From Mesotaenium endlicherianum (taxonomy: Eukaryota; Streptophyta; Zygnematophyceae; Zygnematales; Mesotaeniaceae): DNA of 64,000 bases. The DNA lies in contig WELA01003881.1 of assembly GCA_009602735.1 (NCBI GenBank), forward strand, positions 8,934 through 72,933, read 5' to 3'. Position 1 is the first letter of the stretch. The number at the start of each line of letters is the position of its first letter. This document shows positions 48,601-60,374 of the stretch, piece after piece. Under the pieces are notes generated by a model. It searched no databases and was not told where the DNA came from. It saw nothing but the letters and a program-made list of their open reading frames with translations. Made by a program: the position numbers and the translations under genes.

Positions 48601-51600
48601 CCTGGCTTTGCCGTTGTCCTATCGTCTTCGTGTTCTCCAATCACAGATAAGGGCCAAAAAGTGACAGCATGCGTGCGCACATATTCTTCTTCATTCCCTT
48701 CTGTGACGGCTTGCCTCCTCTGAGAGCTAGTTACCTTGTGGGGGTCGGCGGGCGAGTGCTTGAGAGACCACGCCAGGAAGTCGGCCAGGCGTTGCGCGCA
48801 CAGCTCCCTGCGCCCCCGTGCCCCACCCGTGCAAGTGTGGGACGCCAAGCCCACATCCGCAGTGCCGTCCTCTAGGCAACAGAATGTGCCTCTCTGCCTC
48901 CAGCTTGTTGGGCTTCCCCTCTCCCTCCCCCCCCCCCTTTCGCCCCGCTGCACGCCCCCCCTCTGCTCCCCCCATGCAGTGCGCTGCCTGCCGAGTAGCA
49001 CAATCGTGCCACCGCTGTCTCCCTATGTGCAAATGCAAATGCAGGGGCTCCCAGAGCACAGACAAAGGTGGGGGGAGAGACCTGAGGGAGGCGCTGCAGT
49101 CGCTGGCGAGGCCGTCCAGGAGGGCGTCCAGCAGCGCCAGCGTGGCGGGGTTGTCGCGCTGCGTGTTGCTCGTGAACCAGTGCACCACCTGCGCCGACAG
49201 CTCCTCGTACAGCTGCCTGCTCACCTGCACGCCCCGCCCAGCAGGAGTTGAGTCGTCTGAAGTGCTCACTATTTGGTGACAGCCCTGCTCTGCCTTCCCT
49301 GCCACCTGAGAGTGAGGCAGAGGGCAGCAGAGAGAGTACCAGCCGTAGCAAGCAGCTGTGCTGCTGCTGCATGGCGGCAGCGGCAGGCGCCCATGCAGAG
49401 CAAGTGGCAGGTGTGCGTGTGTGCGTCGGGTGTATGCGTGTGTGTGTGAGAGAGGGGGGGGCACCAACCAGGTCAACGTCGGTGGCGAGGCGGAGGATGG
49501 CGGGGAAGAGCTTGCGGTAAACCTTTTCGTAATCCACCTGCGCGCGCCCACACCCCCTCTTCCACGTCTTACACGATGCTCTGTCCCCACTCTCACCCCC
49601 TCCTTCAAAGAAAGAAGCTCCTTCCAAGCTGCATGCACTGCCCTCCCCCCCTCCCTTCCAGTACCTCCTTCACGCTTCCTGACAAGGAAGACGCACCATA
49701 GCAGCCATGTGGCAGGAGGATGATGCACAGCTCATCCCCGGGGGCCATCATTTATGTACGCAAGATACGCTATCACAATCTGGGAGAGAGAGAGCCAGGG
49801 GGGGCCGCGCACAAAGTGGGAGTCGAGGCCGGGAGTGCGCGCGGGCCCCTTGGCGGAGCAGCCTACGAGGAAGACGCTCACGGCGTGCAGGGCTTCGCAC
49901 GCCGCCACCTTGGTTTGCCGCAAGGGCGCAGCGTGAGCCAGCTCCACCAGCCTTGGCAGCAGCGCGTCTACACCCACCACCACGCCCAGAACGATTCACA
50001 CACCCTCAGCCTCAGAGCCCGCCCGTAGCATCCCCCACAACAGACAAGCAGGCAGGCAGTCAGGCAGGTGAGAGCACAGGTGGGAAGTGAGCAAGCAAGC
50101 GAGCATACCCACCAAGCCAGATGGCGGGCTTCTCATCGCGGAACGGCAGCGTTAGCTTGACGCGCTGCGCGCTGTCCCACTTGTCTGCCGCTGAGCTGTT
50201 GCCATCTGGCCCCCTGAGCTCGCCATCTGGCACGAGCAGGTGAGCGTGGCCCCCCAGCTTCCCGAGGAAGCGCTGCACCCTGAGCTGCACCACCTCCAGG
50301 GGGCCCGCCTGCTCACTCACGCACGAACCAACGCCCATATGAATGTGCAAGTTCCCCTGTCCACGCCACGCCACGCCCACGCCCAAGCCCATGCCAACGT
50401 GCACAGCGACACCCACGCCCACGTCCACGCCAACTCGCACGCCCAAGCAAGCAGAATCCGCGGTAGCCCTCAGGTGATGAATGACATGATTCTGGTGTCC
50501 CACTGCCCACATAGAGCACGGCTAAAGTGTGCAGTGCTGGCATTGGACAGGCGCACGCGAGTGTACCCCCTCCACAACCGGCACCGGCATCCACACCAAC
50601 ACCAGAACCAGCACCAGCACCAGTAGTATCGCCAGGACGTGAGGAAGGGAGGGAGGGAGAGGTTTGACCTGGGCGGCAAGCTCGCGCTCGGAGCGCATGC
50701 GGTCCAGCTGTCGGCGGCTGGCAGTGCGGGTGCTCGTGGCGCTATCGCCCGCTGGAGGCGCTGCTTGCTCCTCCTCTCTGAGCGCATTCACATCTGCCAG
50801 GTAGCCGCCCAGACACGGCACGAGGGCGGGCAGGTGCGGCAGCAGGTGCTGGGGGTGGTGCAGCTGCCAGCCCTCCAGAGCGTGCATGGCCACCTCCGCC
50901 AGCGGCACGTACGTGCACTGCCCTCCCTCACTCTGCTCCGTCAGGGAATGCCGTTGTGTTCCATGTACACTGTACAATATTACATGTATTATGTGTGTGG
51001 AGTGTGCATGTGCTCGTGTCGAATATACACGTATGGATGTATTGGATGTTGAGTGATGTTGTTGCACAAACCGACTTGTCAATTGACGTGCAATAGTTCA
51101 TATAGAAGCAAAGAAATAGGAGTGGAGTGACACTCAGTCCATGAGAAAGCAGGGTGATCTGTTTGCCATACTTCTTAGGTCCAGTGACAATCAATCATGT
51201 GTGCTTGATTGCCGGACGCGACACAAATGCACGACGCTGCCAGTACCAAGTGCTTCCAGCTCGGCATTCAGACGCACCCACATCCAGCAAGCAGAGCCAC
51301 AGCCCGAGCATCACCGAGTAAGGCAAGGGACCGCCAGAGAAGGATGGCGAAGGGAGCAAGGGACCAGGAGAATGGAGAAGGGCGGGCAAGAGAAAGGGAG
51401 TGAGGAGGAGGAGGATATCTGAGGCCGAGCTGCAGAGCGTGGCGGGTGGGGCCCACGCGCGCGCCCACGTCCAGCAGGCTGGTGGGCGCCGCCAGGCACA
51501 GGCGCAGGCACGCGGTCAGCAGCTCCTGCTTGTAGCGGCGGCTGCGCTCCAGCACCTCGCGGAGATACTTGCGCAGCAGCCCCCCGCATAGCCGCCGCTC

Positions 51601-52699
51601 CTCTTCCTCCTCCTCCTCCAAAGCTGTTGTGCCACTGTTTGCACCTGCCACCTGGTGCAGTTCCGGTGCCCACCCCATGCACAGCAGATGTCGACCACGT
51701 TGCTATCAGCTGTTACAGGTTCATCTCCAGTGGGAATACACCCCACACCTGAATGAGGAACCTCTACTAACTGTGTCCTAAGCTCGAAGCTTGACCGTCA
51801 TACCCTACACCCGAAGCCTAGTCCCTCATTGACAGCACACACGTGCGCTACGCAAGCGCAACATATAGGTGCTCCTGCAGTAGTAGTCTGCCAAACACAC
51901 TTGCACCTCCACATTTCCCCATGTCCTCCCCCCCTCCCCCCCCCACTCCCCCAAATGCCCCTCCCTTTCCTCCCGGGGGCGGGGGGGATGGGGGGTGTGC
52001 ATTTTCAAGGAGTCAGGCCGCACCTGGTGAAGGGCCAGCTGGCGAGGGCCACCGCCAACGGCAGGTGGAGCAGGAGTGGTGGAGAAGTAGGCGCGGTCGT
52101 CAGCGAGGGCGATGGCGGCGGCCAGCAGCTTGTAGAAGCCGGACAGCAGCGCGTAGCGGCAGGAGAGCGCCACCACGTCGCGCGCCCACGGGAACACCCA
52201 CTTCACAAACATGCCCTTCTGGCCCCACCTGCAGCAGCCCACGCACGCACCCCCGTGCTCAGCGAGTGAGCGGGCTCTCGATAGGGGTTGGGTCGGGTTG
52301 GGTCGGGTTTGCTCATGCTGTGCTGTTGAGCAGTACATGGAGGAGCCGCAAGACATCCCTCAAAACTAGGGGAAAGGGGTGGAAAGGGTGTGCGCCATAT
52401 CCATCACACCATGAGTAAAAGCATCCACTATCCTCCCATGCCCTTGCAGCGCTGTGCTCTCTTAACGGCACTGCGGGGTGGTGGCACTGCGACAGCAGCA
52501 GCAGGCAGCATGGGATGTGTCATATGCCAGCTCTGGAGCGGACAAGATAGGTGAGGGCCCACACTTGGATGGCCATGGGTCGATATGGACATGTAGCAAG
52601 GCAGAGCAGGAGCAGGAGCAGGATTGGGAGCCGAGGAGCGCACGAAGGCACTGCCACCCCGTCACAGCAGCTGAAAGCTGGGCCTAGCGTGGGGAGAGC

Positions 52700-52732
<33 letters not shown>

Positions 52733-54798
52733 CTCTGGAAGTAGCGGCAGGAGGAGAGTGGGAGTGCCACCTGTGGAGGAACTCCTGGGCAAACTCCACC
52801 TGCCACCCGGCCGGCCAGCATGAATGAGTTGAGGAGCGCAGCACTGCACTGTACCGCACGGGTTGCGCCCTCCCCCGTCACCGGCCAGCCACGCAGCCAG
52901 CCACCCAGCCGGCTAGAGCTTGCGGACAAAAGAGAGACTTGTGAGACTCAGGGTTCGCTCTCACTAGTCACCAAGTGCAGCGCCACCCTGTCTCCAAGGA
53001 GGAGCACCGGAAGTGGGAGTAGGTGTGACGAAGTGACACGCATGCACACCACACACACACGTACTGGGGGAAGGGGAGAGAGAGGGAGAGGTGGGACAGA
53101 CAAGGTTGAGGAAGCGCAGCATGTCCTGAGGGTCCTCCGCCTGCTGTTCCTCTTCCTCCTCCTCCTCCTCCGTGCCGCCCCTGGCGCTCTCCTCCTCCTC
53201 GCCCACATCTGCATCTGCACCCATACACGCTCACAGCGCCTGGCAGCAACAGATCAGCCATCGCAAAAAAAAGCTAGCAGAGGCACCCCTTCACGCCTGC
53301 CAGCTGTGCTTCAGTAACCTGCATTGCATGCAGTCGTTGGGTGGCAGCTGTGCGCGTGAATGGCCAGCTGCTGCTACTTCTGCTGGCAGAAAGAGCGCCC
53401 AAGTGGTGTAAATCTTCCGTCTTATAGCAGTGGGCAAGAAGCTGGCCACCATATGATAAGCTACGCAGACATCGGCTGCCTCGTCATACCGTAAATCTCC
53501 ACGCCAGCAGGAGGCAACAAGAGCGATAGCAGCTGCAGCATGAGAAGCCATGACCAGCAAGTGAAGAGAGGAAGGGACCTGCCGGTAGGGGAGGAGGAGG
53601 AGGGGGGTGGGCCGCCCCAAGATTGCTGGGCGGAGGGGCTTCCTCCTCCTCCTCCTGCTGCTGCTGCTGCTGCTGGAGTCTGCTGCTGGGGTGGTGGTAG
53701 CGCACATTGAGGCCCTTGAGGCGGCCCAGCACGGCGCCCACCACCGCGTCGAACACCACCTCCGCCATTTCCATCTTCTTCTTCTCCTCCGCTGCCGTCG
53801 TTTTTGTGGTTGTCCCGTGCCCCTCCTCGGCCCTGCTGCTGCAGCGGCCGCCATCCCTTTCGCCGTCGCTGTCGACGTCCATCGGGCTACCCCCTGCTTC
53901 CCCACCTTCCTGTGCTCCTCCTCCTCCTCCTGCGTTCCCCACTCCTCTGCTCCCTGCTCCGTCGCCTCCAGGGTCATACTGGAGGGTGTTGCGCCAGAGC
54001 TCCTCGTAGTGGGGCCACAGCGCCTCGGGGACATCATCTGCAGCGCCACCTGGCAGCACTTCTGCCGGGGCAATGGCCCGCTCCAGTGACGAGCGCACTG
54101 CCCTCACAGATAAGAGACACACACTCACACAAATAAATGCCCCTCGCTGTGTGAATACACATCTGAACATAAATCTCTATAATCGCATGCCTCGCCAGCT
54201 GTATGAAGCAGCCAAGAGGTGGGTGGGCCTGTGTGCATGGGGGGGAGGCTGGGGGCGCAGGGAGAGGCGGAAGCAAGCAAGCAAGCCAGCGAGGGGGTGA
54301 GAGAGCCCACCAGCGGTGTCAACAAAGAGCGAGAAGGCAGGGCCCTTGGAGAAGAGTGCGTGCAGCAGGCTGCGGAGCGCGCGGTACACGGCGCCCTTCT
54401 GCTTCGGCCACAGCTCTGGAAACAGCACCAAGATGTGCTCCGCCACCTGGCACCGCACGGGTGGTCCTCCCAGATACGCCCCACACACGCCCCCACGTCT
54501 CTCACTCTGGCGTAAGAAATTTGAACTCCTCAGAAATTCTTACTCCTGTACGAGTGCTGGGCGACCATGAGGTCCTATCACCCGGCAGCAGATAGGTTGG
54601 CAACCTTGTGAGAGCACTGAGTGAGGGGGAGCGTTGTAGATATGTGGGGGGGCAATTGTAATGGCATATGGGGGGAAAAGGCGCCAGATGGTGCTGGCGC
54701 CAGAAATAGAAGAACCGATTCACCGTAAAAACTCAAACACCGGGTTATCAAGGCAAAATATTCCCAATATCAGTTGGCTTAACGCAAACCAATCACGG

Positions 54799-54878
<80 letters not shown>

Positions 54879-56957
54879 CCAGAAATATACCACCGGACAA
54901 TCAACATAATAAAAAGAAGCTGCTACAAATTTAATTGCTGGTACGATAATGCGACTAACAACAAATTTAGCGCAAAAATCAAAGGTCCGAGAAATATAGC
55001 ACAAGTCCACCCCTCATGCTTTCAAATGATGGGCGCTGACTGTCAAGCACCACAATGGGACTGCATGGTCCAACGAAAGCGGGGAACCCACCAGGCAGAT
55101 GCAGAGATTGAGGATAGGAAAGAGAAGCAGATCCCTTCACACACGTACACGAACACACACGCACACATGCACACACAGAGAAAGAAAAAGAGAGGGAGAG
55201 AGAGGGGCAGAGCAACCTGGGAGATGAAGGTGAGCATGGTGTCGTCCAGGAGGGGCGCGGCCAGAAGCGCACAGATGTCCGCAAATGCGCCCACCACCGT
55301 CACGCAGTGCCCCAGCGTGTCCTCCTCCTTCGCCACCTGGCCCCTGCCACCCAGCCCAAGCGCAAGCCAGGAAAAGGCTGCAGTCAGCGTGCAGGGCGAG
55401 CTCTCCAAAGCAGCCACGACTCTGAAAACCATGCAGTGACTCGGGAGGCACGGAGCAAATGAGTTACAGGGGAGGCTGCACAAGGGAGACGCCATGCCCC
55501 CCATCTCACACTTGTGAAAGCATGCGGCGTTGAGAGGGTGACCGGTTAGCAGGTTAACAGCAGGGCACAAGCGTGTGTGTCGTGCGCGTGACACGAAATT
55601 AAGGGGGGGGGGGAGGGTTGTGAGGGAAGGATGGAGGGACAGCACACGCCCCCTCCCCATTCCTGAGGATGGAGGGAACAATGCGGGAAAGGGCAAGAGA
55701 GTGAGTGTGTGGCGATCAGCATGCAAAGGGGAGGAGAGCGAGAAACAGCACACGCCTCACGCCCCACGCACACCTGAGGGAGGACGCGGCGAAGGGCAGG
55801 AGACGCTGCAGCGAGCGCACAAGCTCTGGCTGGCCGTGGTACTTGAGGGTGGGCGCCGCCAGGCGGCCCAGAGCACGCAGCGCCAGCGCCACTCTCCTGG
55901 CGTCCTCCCCGCCCTTGCCGCCGCTGCTGCTGCTCTCCAGCGCGGTCAGCACGTCCGCCATCAGGGCCTGCTCCTCCTCTTCCCCCTCCTCCTCCAACAA
56001 TCAGTCACCCAGCCAGACAGACGGGGGGCAGACGGGTAGACAGAGAGACGGGCAGGCATGCAAGCAGGCCAGGCATACAGACGGAGGGTGGACAGACGGG
56101 AAGACAGGCCGACAAGCTGATAGACAGCCAGACTGAGTGACAGCCAAAGAGACGTTCACAGTGTAGCAGGTTGGGGAGATTGATTTGGGCACACTTGAAG
56201 AAGAAATTGAGAGTTAGACAGACAGACAGGAGCAGGAGACCGGGAATTGGACATGCTCCCCGCGCAGCTGACAGCCATTAGCAGGCGGGGAGGCGTGCAC
56301 CTTGAGTGCAACATGCACGCTATACGTGGGGCGCCACACCCTCGGGCCAACTGGGAGGAGCGCCCCCGCTGCTTGCATACGGCAGCAGTGTAGTTTCTGA
56401 GGTTCTTCCAGCGTGGTTGTCTGGGGGAGGTTTCCACTGAAGGGCAGGAAGCAGCAGCAGCGGACGGCCCTAACCTTGTAGCAGGACGCGCGGTCCCTCT
56501 CAGAGACGCGGGGGTCGTCCTCCGTCAGTGCCATGGCCATCTGCTCATGCAGCACACACGCATGCACACGACGGCCGCAGTTGCATGAGCGCACTCCACA
56601 CCACACGAACGCACAAAGGCGCTCGCACGACCATGTGCCACACGCACGAAAAGAACTCTTTCTGTGCCTTAACCACACAGAATTTGCGCCAACAGCGCTG
56701 CCGGCGCTGATTGCATGCATGCACGCCAGCCCAGCCCAGCCCAACCCAGCCCAGCCAGATGCACCACCAGTGCAGCGGAGATGCCTCGCAAACTCCTCCC
56801 TGTGGCCCTCTACCCCTGCCCCTACCTCTACCGCCAACCCTGCTGCGGCCCAGTTATTGAGCCATGCCCTGTAGCGTACCTGGACGAGGAAGCTGTCGAG
56901 AGCCGCCAGCGCCGCATCGCGCACCTCCGCGTTCACATGCGTGCTGCCACCCATGCG

Positions 56958-57048
<91 letters not shown>

Positions 57049-59938
57049 NTCACATGACTCCTCGTGTAGAAGCAGCAAGGAGCATCGGAGTTGACCAAGG
57101 CAGCAATAGCAGCAGATAGAGCAAGGGTAGCTCCTACTCCGCCTTGTGAGGGAAGTGTGCGGGCGTGCGTACCACCAGCTCTGGAGCCAGGTGAAGGTGG
57201 CGGGGCCGTCGAGGAGCAGCTGCAGGCGGAAGAGCCTGGCATGGCGCCCCAGCAGCCCCAGGCTGGCTGCATGCCCAACCCCCCCCCTCCCGCCTCCCCG
57301 TGCACGTACGGACGCGTCAAGTGCATGCAGGGCCGCATGGGGACTTGCTTGAGCTTGGTCCCTTAGCCAGCTAGAGTCAAAGAGAAAACAAAGGAGAGCC
57401 TGCCCACCCGCCAGCTTGCCTGGTCTCCTGCCACTTGCCTGCCAGACGGCCTGCCTGGCGGCAGCAGCGGCTCTTTGCCAGCACGCATGCACGTGCTCCA
57501 AGGCCGACTTCAGCGCATCACACGGGGGTCAGCGACAACGAGTAATGCCAGCTGGCCCTTGAAGTAGGCTGGGGGAAGACCACATACGCAGCCTGATGGG
57601 TGGGGAGGGCTGCAAGCCAGCAGAGGGAGGGCGCAGCAGCAGTACCTCGGAGGGGGTCGTAGCGCGTGTACGTGGCCGGGAACTCGATGGACGCCTTCAG
57701 GTACAGGTAGATCCTCTTGGAGCTCTCGTTGGTGCCTGCGCATCTCATGCAGCAGCAGACACGCAGCAAGAGCCACAACACTTCTGTCAAATATGGAGGC
57801 TGACTCTGCCCCTCCATCTACTCTCGTCCCCCCTTCTCTTTCTGTTACAGCGGCCGCTGCTTTGGGCCCAAGGGAGGAGAGGCACATGCGTGCAGGAGTG
57901 AGTAGTCGACGGAGAATGCTCTGCTCCTCTCCTCCAAAGACGCACCATACCAGGCGCACGGGGCAGAGGACGACGGCAGCAGATGACGTGTGCAATGCAG
58001 GCCGTATGTTTCATATGTAGAGCAAAACACTCATGTACGAACACATATACACACATGTATTTGTACATATATACATACATGTAGATATACATGTGTAGAC
58101 ATATGTGTAGAATCATCATATGTAGGCATCCACACATTTGTTTTTTTTTAACAATTCAATTATAGATCCATGTATACCTATGAACACGTACATAAAAGAA
58201 TCAATGTTAACTAACATACATATATACATCTATGAGCTTCTCCGTATCAATTCATGTTGATAGAGTGGTATGTAGGTCTGAACACAAGCCTTCACCATCA
58301 TAATTTCAATGGAGGAGATCTGACGATGACTCTTGATCCAGCATTGACAGGCAGGCAGGAGGGTGGCGCAGAGCAGGGGGGCGCGTGCCCCACCGCCGGC
58401 AGGGTGAGAGTCGTCGAAGAAGGTGAGGAGCGAGTCCAGGCTCTTCATCACGCCCGCCTGCAGCACCGCGGGGGGGTCCCTGCTGCCGCTGCCATCCAGA
58501 GCATCCAGGGCCAGCTGCACGAGCTCGTGGACCTGCGCCGCCTGCGAGGACGAGCGGAAGCTGGCGGGAAAAAACTCGACCAGGTCGCCCAGCAGCTCCA
58601 GGATCCTCGCCCGCACTGCCCCCCCCCCCTCACGCAATTTCTCAGCACAGGCACCGTTGTCTTCCATTCATATATGTGGCTCATCAGCCGCACTGCTAAC
58701 CAAAGTAGTGCAGCCGGCGTACGGCCTGCACTCCGCAAAAACTTTGCGATGTGGTGATGGAAGAGCTGAGAGTGTCGTAGCATTCTGCTCTCATGGTGAT
58801 CTATTTGTGACCTGACTAGACACTTGAAAGAGGATTTACAAGGGGGGAAGGAGAGGCACGCATTCACACTCTTATGCGCAAGCTCCCCCCTTGAGGGTCC
58901 CCACATGCTGCTGATACGTGTTGCAGCAAGAGTGGGGCGTGGAAGCTGCTTAATAAATTCCAGATTGGAGAAGCACTCCGCTGCTACATGATGAGACTGG
59001 CAGGCAGACAGACAGGCAGGCACACTTGCAGACAGACAGGCTTGCAGTAGGCACACAAGCAGGCAGACAAACGGGCAGGCTGGCAGGCAGGCAAATAGAC
59101 CAAGTGACAGGCAGGCAGTCAAGCAGAGAGTGACAGACAGTTTGGGACCACTCACTACATGTGTGAGAGTGAGAGAGTGAGTGGGGGACAGAGAGAAAGT
59201 AGTCTCACAGGTGGCAGCATTCTTGGCTTTGTGGAAGCACGCTTTCAGCACCTTGACTGCATCGTGGGCGGCAGCCACATCAGCAGCAGGGAACAGAGCT
59301 GCATGCATTCCCAAGAGGGCCAGGAGGGGTTCCAGAGCCGCCGCTTTCACGGCGTTTGACTCGGACACTCGAAAAATGGCGAAGCATTTCTCCTGACAGA
59401 GTGTGCACGGACACATACACACACACACACTCTTTCATATAAACACCGGATATTGTTCTGCTTTTGCCGTTCGTGCCTTTGTACCTCACTTCAGCTTGCC
59501 CTCCACACACCAGCTTATAAGAAGGTTGCCATTCTTGTCATCTGTAGCAGCTGAACTAAATATATGAGTTCAGCAGGTGTACATGCACAAGCTGAAGTTA
59601 TATTTCCTACTCACCCTAATGAGCCCAGTATATGGCTCAACACGCTCTCCCACCTTCACAGTAATGTCAGTGAGCAGCTGCAGGGATTGCTCCACAGCTT
59701 TCTGAACATCCTTTTCTTTCACCAGTACACAGGACTCGAGTGCACTAAGAATACCGTTGTCGCAGTCAAACACCGCCGAAGAAATAAAGTCCAATTGATC
59801 ATCTCCTACAAGCTCTTGACACGTATACTTGATGTCAGCTATAAGGGCAAGCAGCTCCTCTCCAGCTCTGGAAACTGAGGGAGACTGCGCTTTCTCGTGA
59901 AACTCTTGCACGTAACCAGCCAGACGGTCTTCCATCAT
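33271..59938 (-). CDS. PRKDC: DNA-dependent protein kinase catalytic subunit (DNA-PKcs), complete gene
   Basis: A 26.7 kb gene of several dozen exons. It starts at ATG 59936-59938 (a second ATG follows at once) and ends tga at 33271-33273. Exon peptides follow human DNA-PKcs in order. N-terminal HEAT region: VAAAHDAVKVLKACFHKAKN (59.3 kb), ALDSFLVQV (56.9), LLSGFYKLLAAAIALADD (52.1), KQELLTACLRL (51.5), RQTKVAACEALHAV (49.9), ALLDALLDGL (49.1). Middle: a 718-codon open stretch from 46736 to 44580, then AYNALAAVLM (44.1) and SPINVRLFLVKV (43.2). An S/TQ-rich segment, the FAT domain (about 40.3-35.5 kb), the kinase and FATC follow. The family protein is the Ku-recruited PI3K-like kinase of non-homologous end joining. 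Flowering plants lack it. No disabling change was seen. Intron edges were checked only at some junctions. Confidence 0.93.
34000..35420 (-). other. PI3K-like kinase domain of DNA-PKcs
   Basis: The first part, VEIPGQYASWDAP, then TMRGSDEREYRFVLKGGEDV, gives the phosphate-binding lysine (codon at 35226-35228) and RQDQRVQQLFQVMN. After an intron comes RVRTYGVVPLS. The catalytic loop GVGDRHLRNF is at 34232-34261 and DFG (in GIDFGYSFG) at 34187-34195. FRLTAQLTALVLPLDGAALL and DVFVREPLYAWK follow, as in human DNA-PKcs. All catalytic residues expected of the family are present. An Ala/Ser/Thr-rich low-complexity stretch (RHTSAAAASITTTTATRSST) lies between the N- and C-lobe parts. Confidence 0.93.
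40466..41108 (-). other. S/TQ-rich exon of DNA-PKcs, at the place of the autophosphorylation cluster
   Basis: Between PLFDAPLAQCVFVERSI (human PMFEHPLSECEFQEYTI) and RSYRSG (human YRSYRHG) the exon encodes a Gln/Ser/Gly/Ala-rich linker. It holds ten S/TQ dipeptides (nine SQ, one TQ) between about 40680 and 40966. In vertebrates the linker at this place carries the T2609 (ABCDE) phosphorylation cluster. The linker sequence itself is not conserved; its place and its S/TQ content are. Confidence 0.85.
43240..43840 (-). other. Low-complexity linker exon of DNA-PKcs at the PQR-cluster position
   Basis: Between the AYNALAAVLM segment and DRHLCMPTLLRLLRFLHA this exon encodes a Gly/Ala/Ser-rich stretch with a poly-Ala run and acidic patches. 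It holds two SQ sites (QSSQLA and LSSQYL). The equivalent human region carries the PQR phosphorylation cluster. The match is by position only. Confidence 0.6.
52705..52732. repeat. (CAG)n microsatellite
   Basis: A CAG/AGC trinucleotide run inside the DNA-PKcs locus. Similar CTG/CAG runs occur near 36959-36985, 39520-39605, 43640-43665 and 47385-47405, some of them coding for poly-Ser, poly-Gln or poly-Ala in DNA-PKcs. Confidence 0.85.
54799..54874 (+). repeat. 76-base poly(A) tract in a DNA-PKcs intron
   Basis: An uninterrupted run of A lies in the intron between the exons near 54.45 kb and 55.3 kb. The preceding 250 bases (from about 54550) are unlike the surrounding GC-rich intron. It could be the tail of a plus-oriented retroposed sequence (SINE or processed transcript), or an assembly artefact. 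I could not name a source. Confidence 0.8.
56958..57048. repeat. 91-base poly(C) tract ending in a single N
   Basis: A pure C run on the plus strand (G on the coding strand) lies just upstream of the DNA-PKcs exon that begins HVNAEVRDAALAALDSF, followed by an N at 57049. It is in the intron, a few bases before the acceptor. A tract this long and pure is a likely sequencing or gap-fill artefact. Confidence 0.9.
58990..59130. repeat. Imperfect CAGG/CAGA tetranucleotide repeat
   Basis: Interspersed caggcagg, cagacagg and caggcaag units lie in the second DNA-PKcs intron. A similar gacagacgg-rich stretch is at about 56010-56150, in another intron. Confidence 0.75.
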
Positions 59939-60374
59939 TCCACGTCAATAATTACTCCAGAGCTCTTGATAACGAGCACTAATTCTTCTAGCCATTGCGG
60001 CCACTTTCGCCATACTGGCTCAACACAGACAGGGCCTCAATCAAGTGCATTTCCCATACGGAAGTTAACGATAGCGGTAAGCAAACGCAATGCGAATGCC
60101 TTCATTTTGAGCACAAACGTCAGCTGAGTCTAAATTCAGAAGCATATAGCTAATTTGTCCGAGCGGGATATAGTGTGAGAAAGGTCCCATGCAATTTCAC
60201 GAATTTTGTATGAAACTCATGCAGGCATGCATGCGCGTGACAGATATCAATTTCGAGGCAACCAAAACAAGTCACCGGAAACCTCGGTCTCTACACAATA
60301 ACCGCTTAACGTGCGAATTGCAGTTGTCCAGTTTGTTAGTTCGTTGCAGAGGCTGACCACTCGGGTCATAAGAA
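59939..60374. promoter_or_regulatory. Shared intergenic promoter between DNA-PKcs (-) and SEC12-like (+)
   Basis: Only 436 bases separate the two divergent start codons, so both promoters must fit here. I see no clear TATA box or named operator. The bidirectional-promoter call is inference from layout. Confidence 0.55.

Noticed and set aside
50340-50425. CACGCC-rich repeat as a possible CRISPR-like array
   Set aside because: Units are short, irregular and without unique spacers; it is intronic low-complexity sequence in a eukaryotic gene.
55137-55205. CA/GA-rich stretch as a regulatory site
   Set aside because: It is an intronic microsatellite upstream of a DNA-PKcs exon with nothing to mark it as regulatory.
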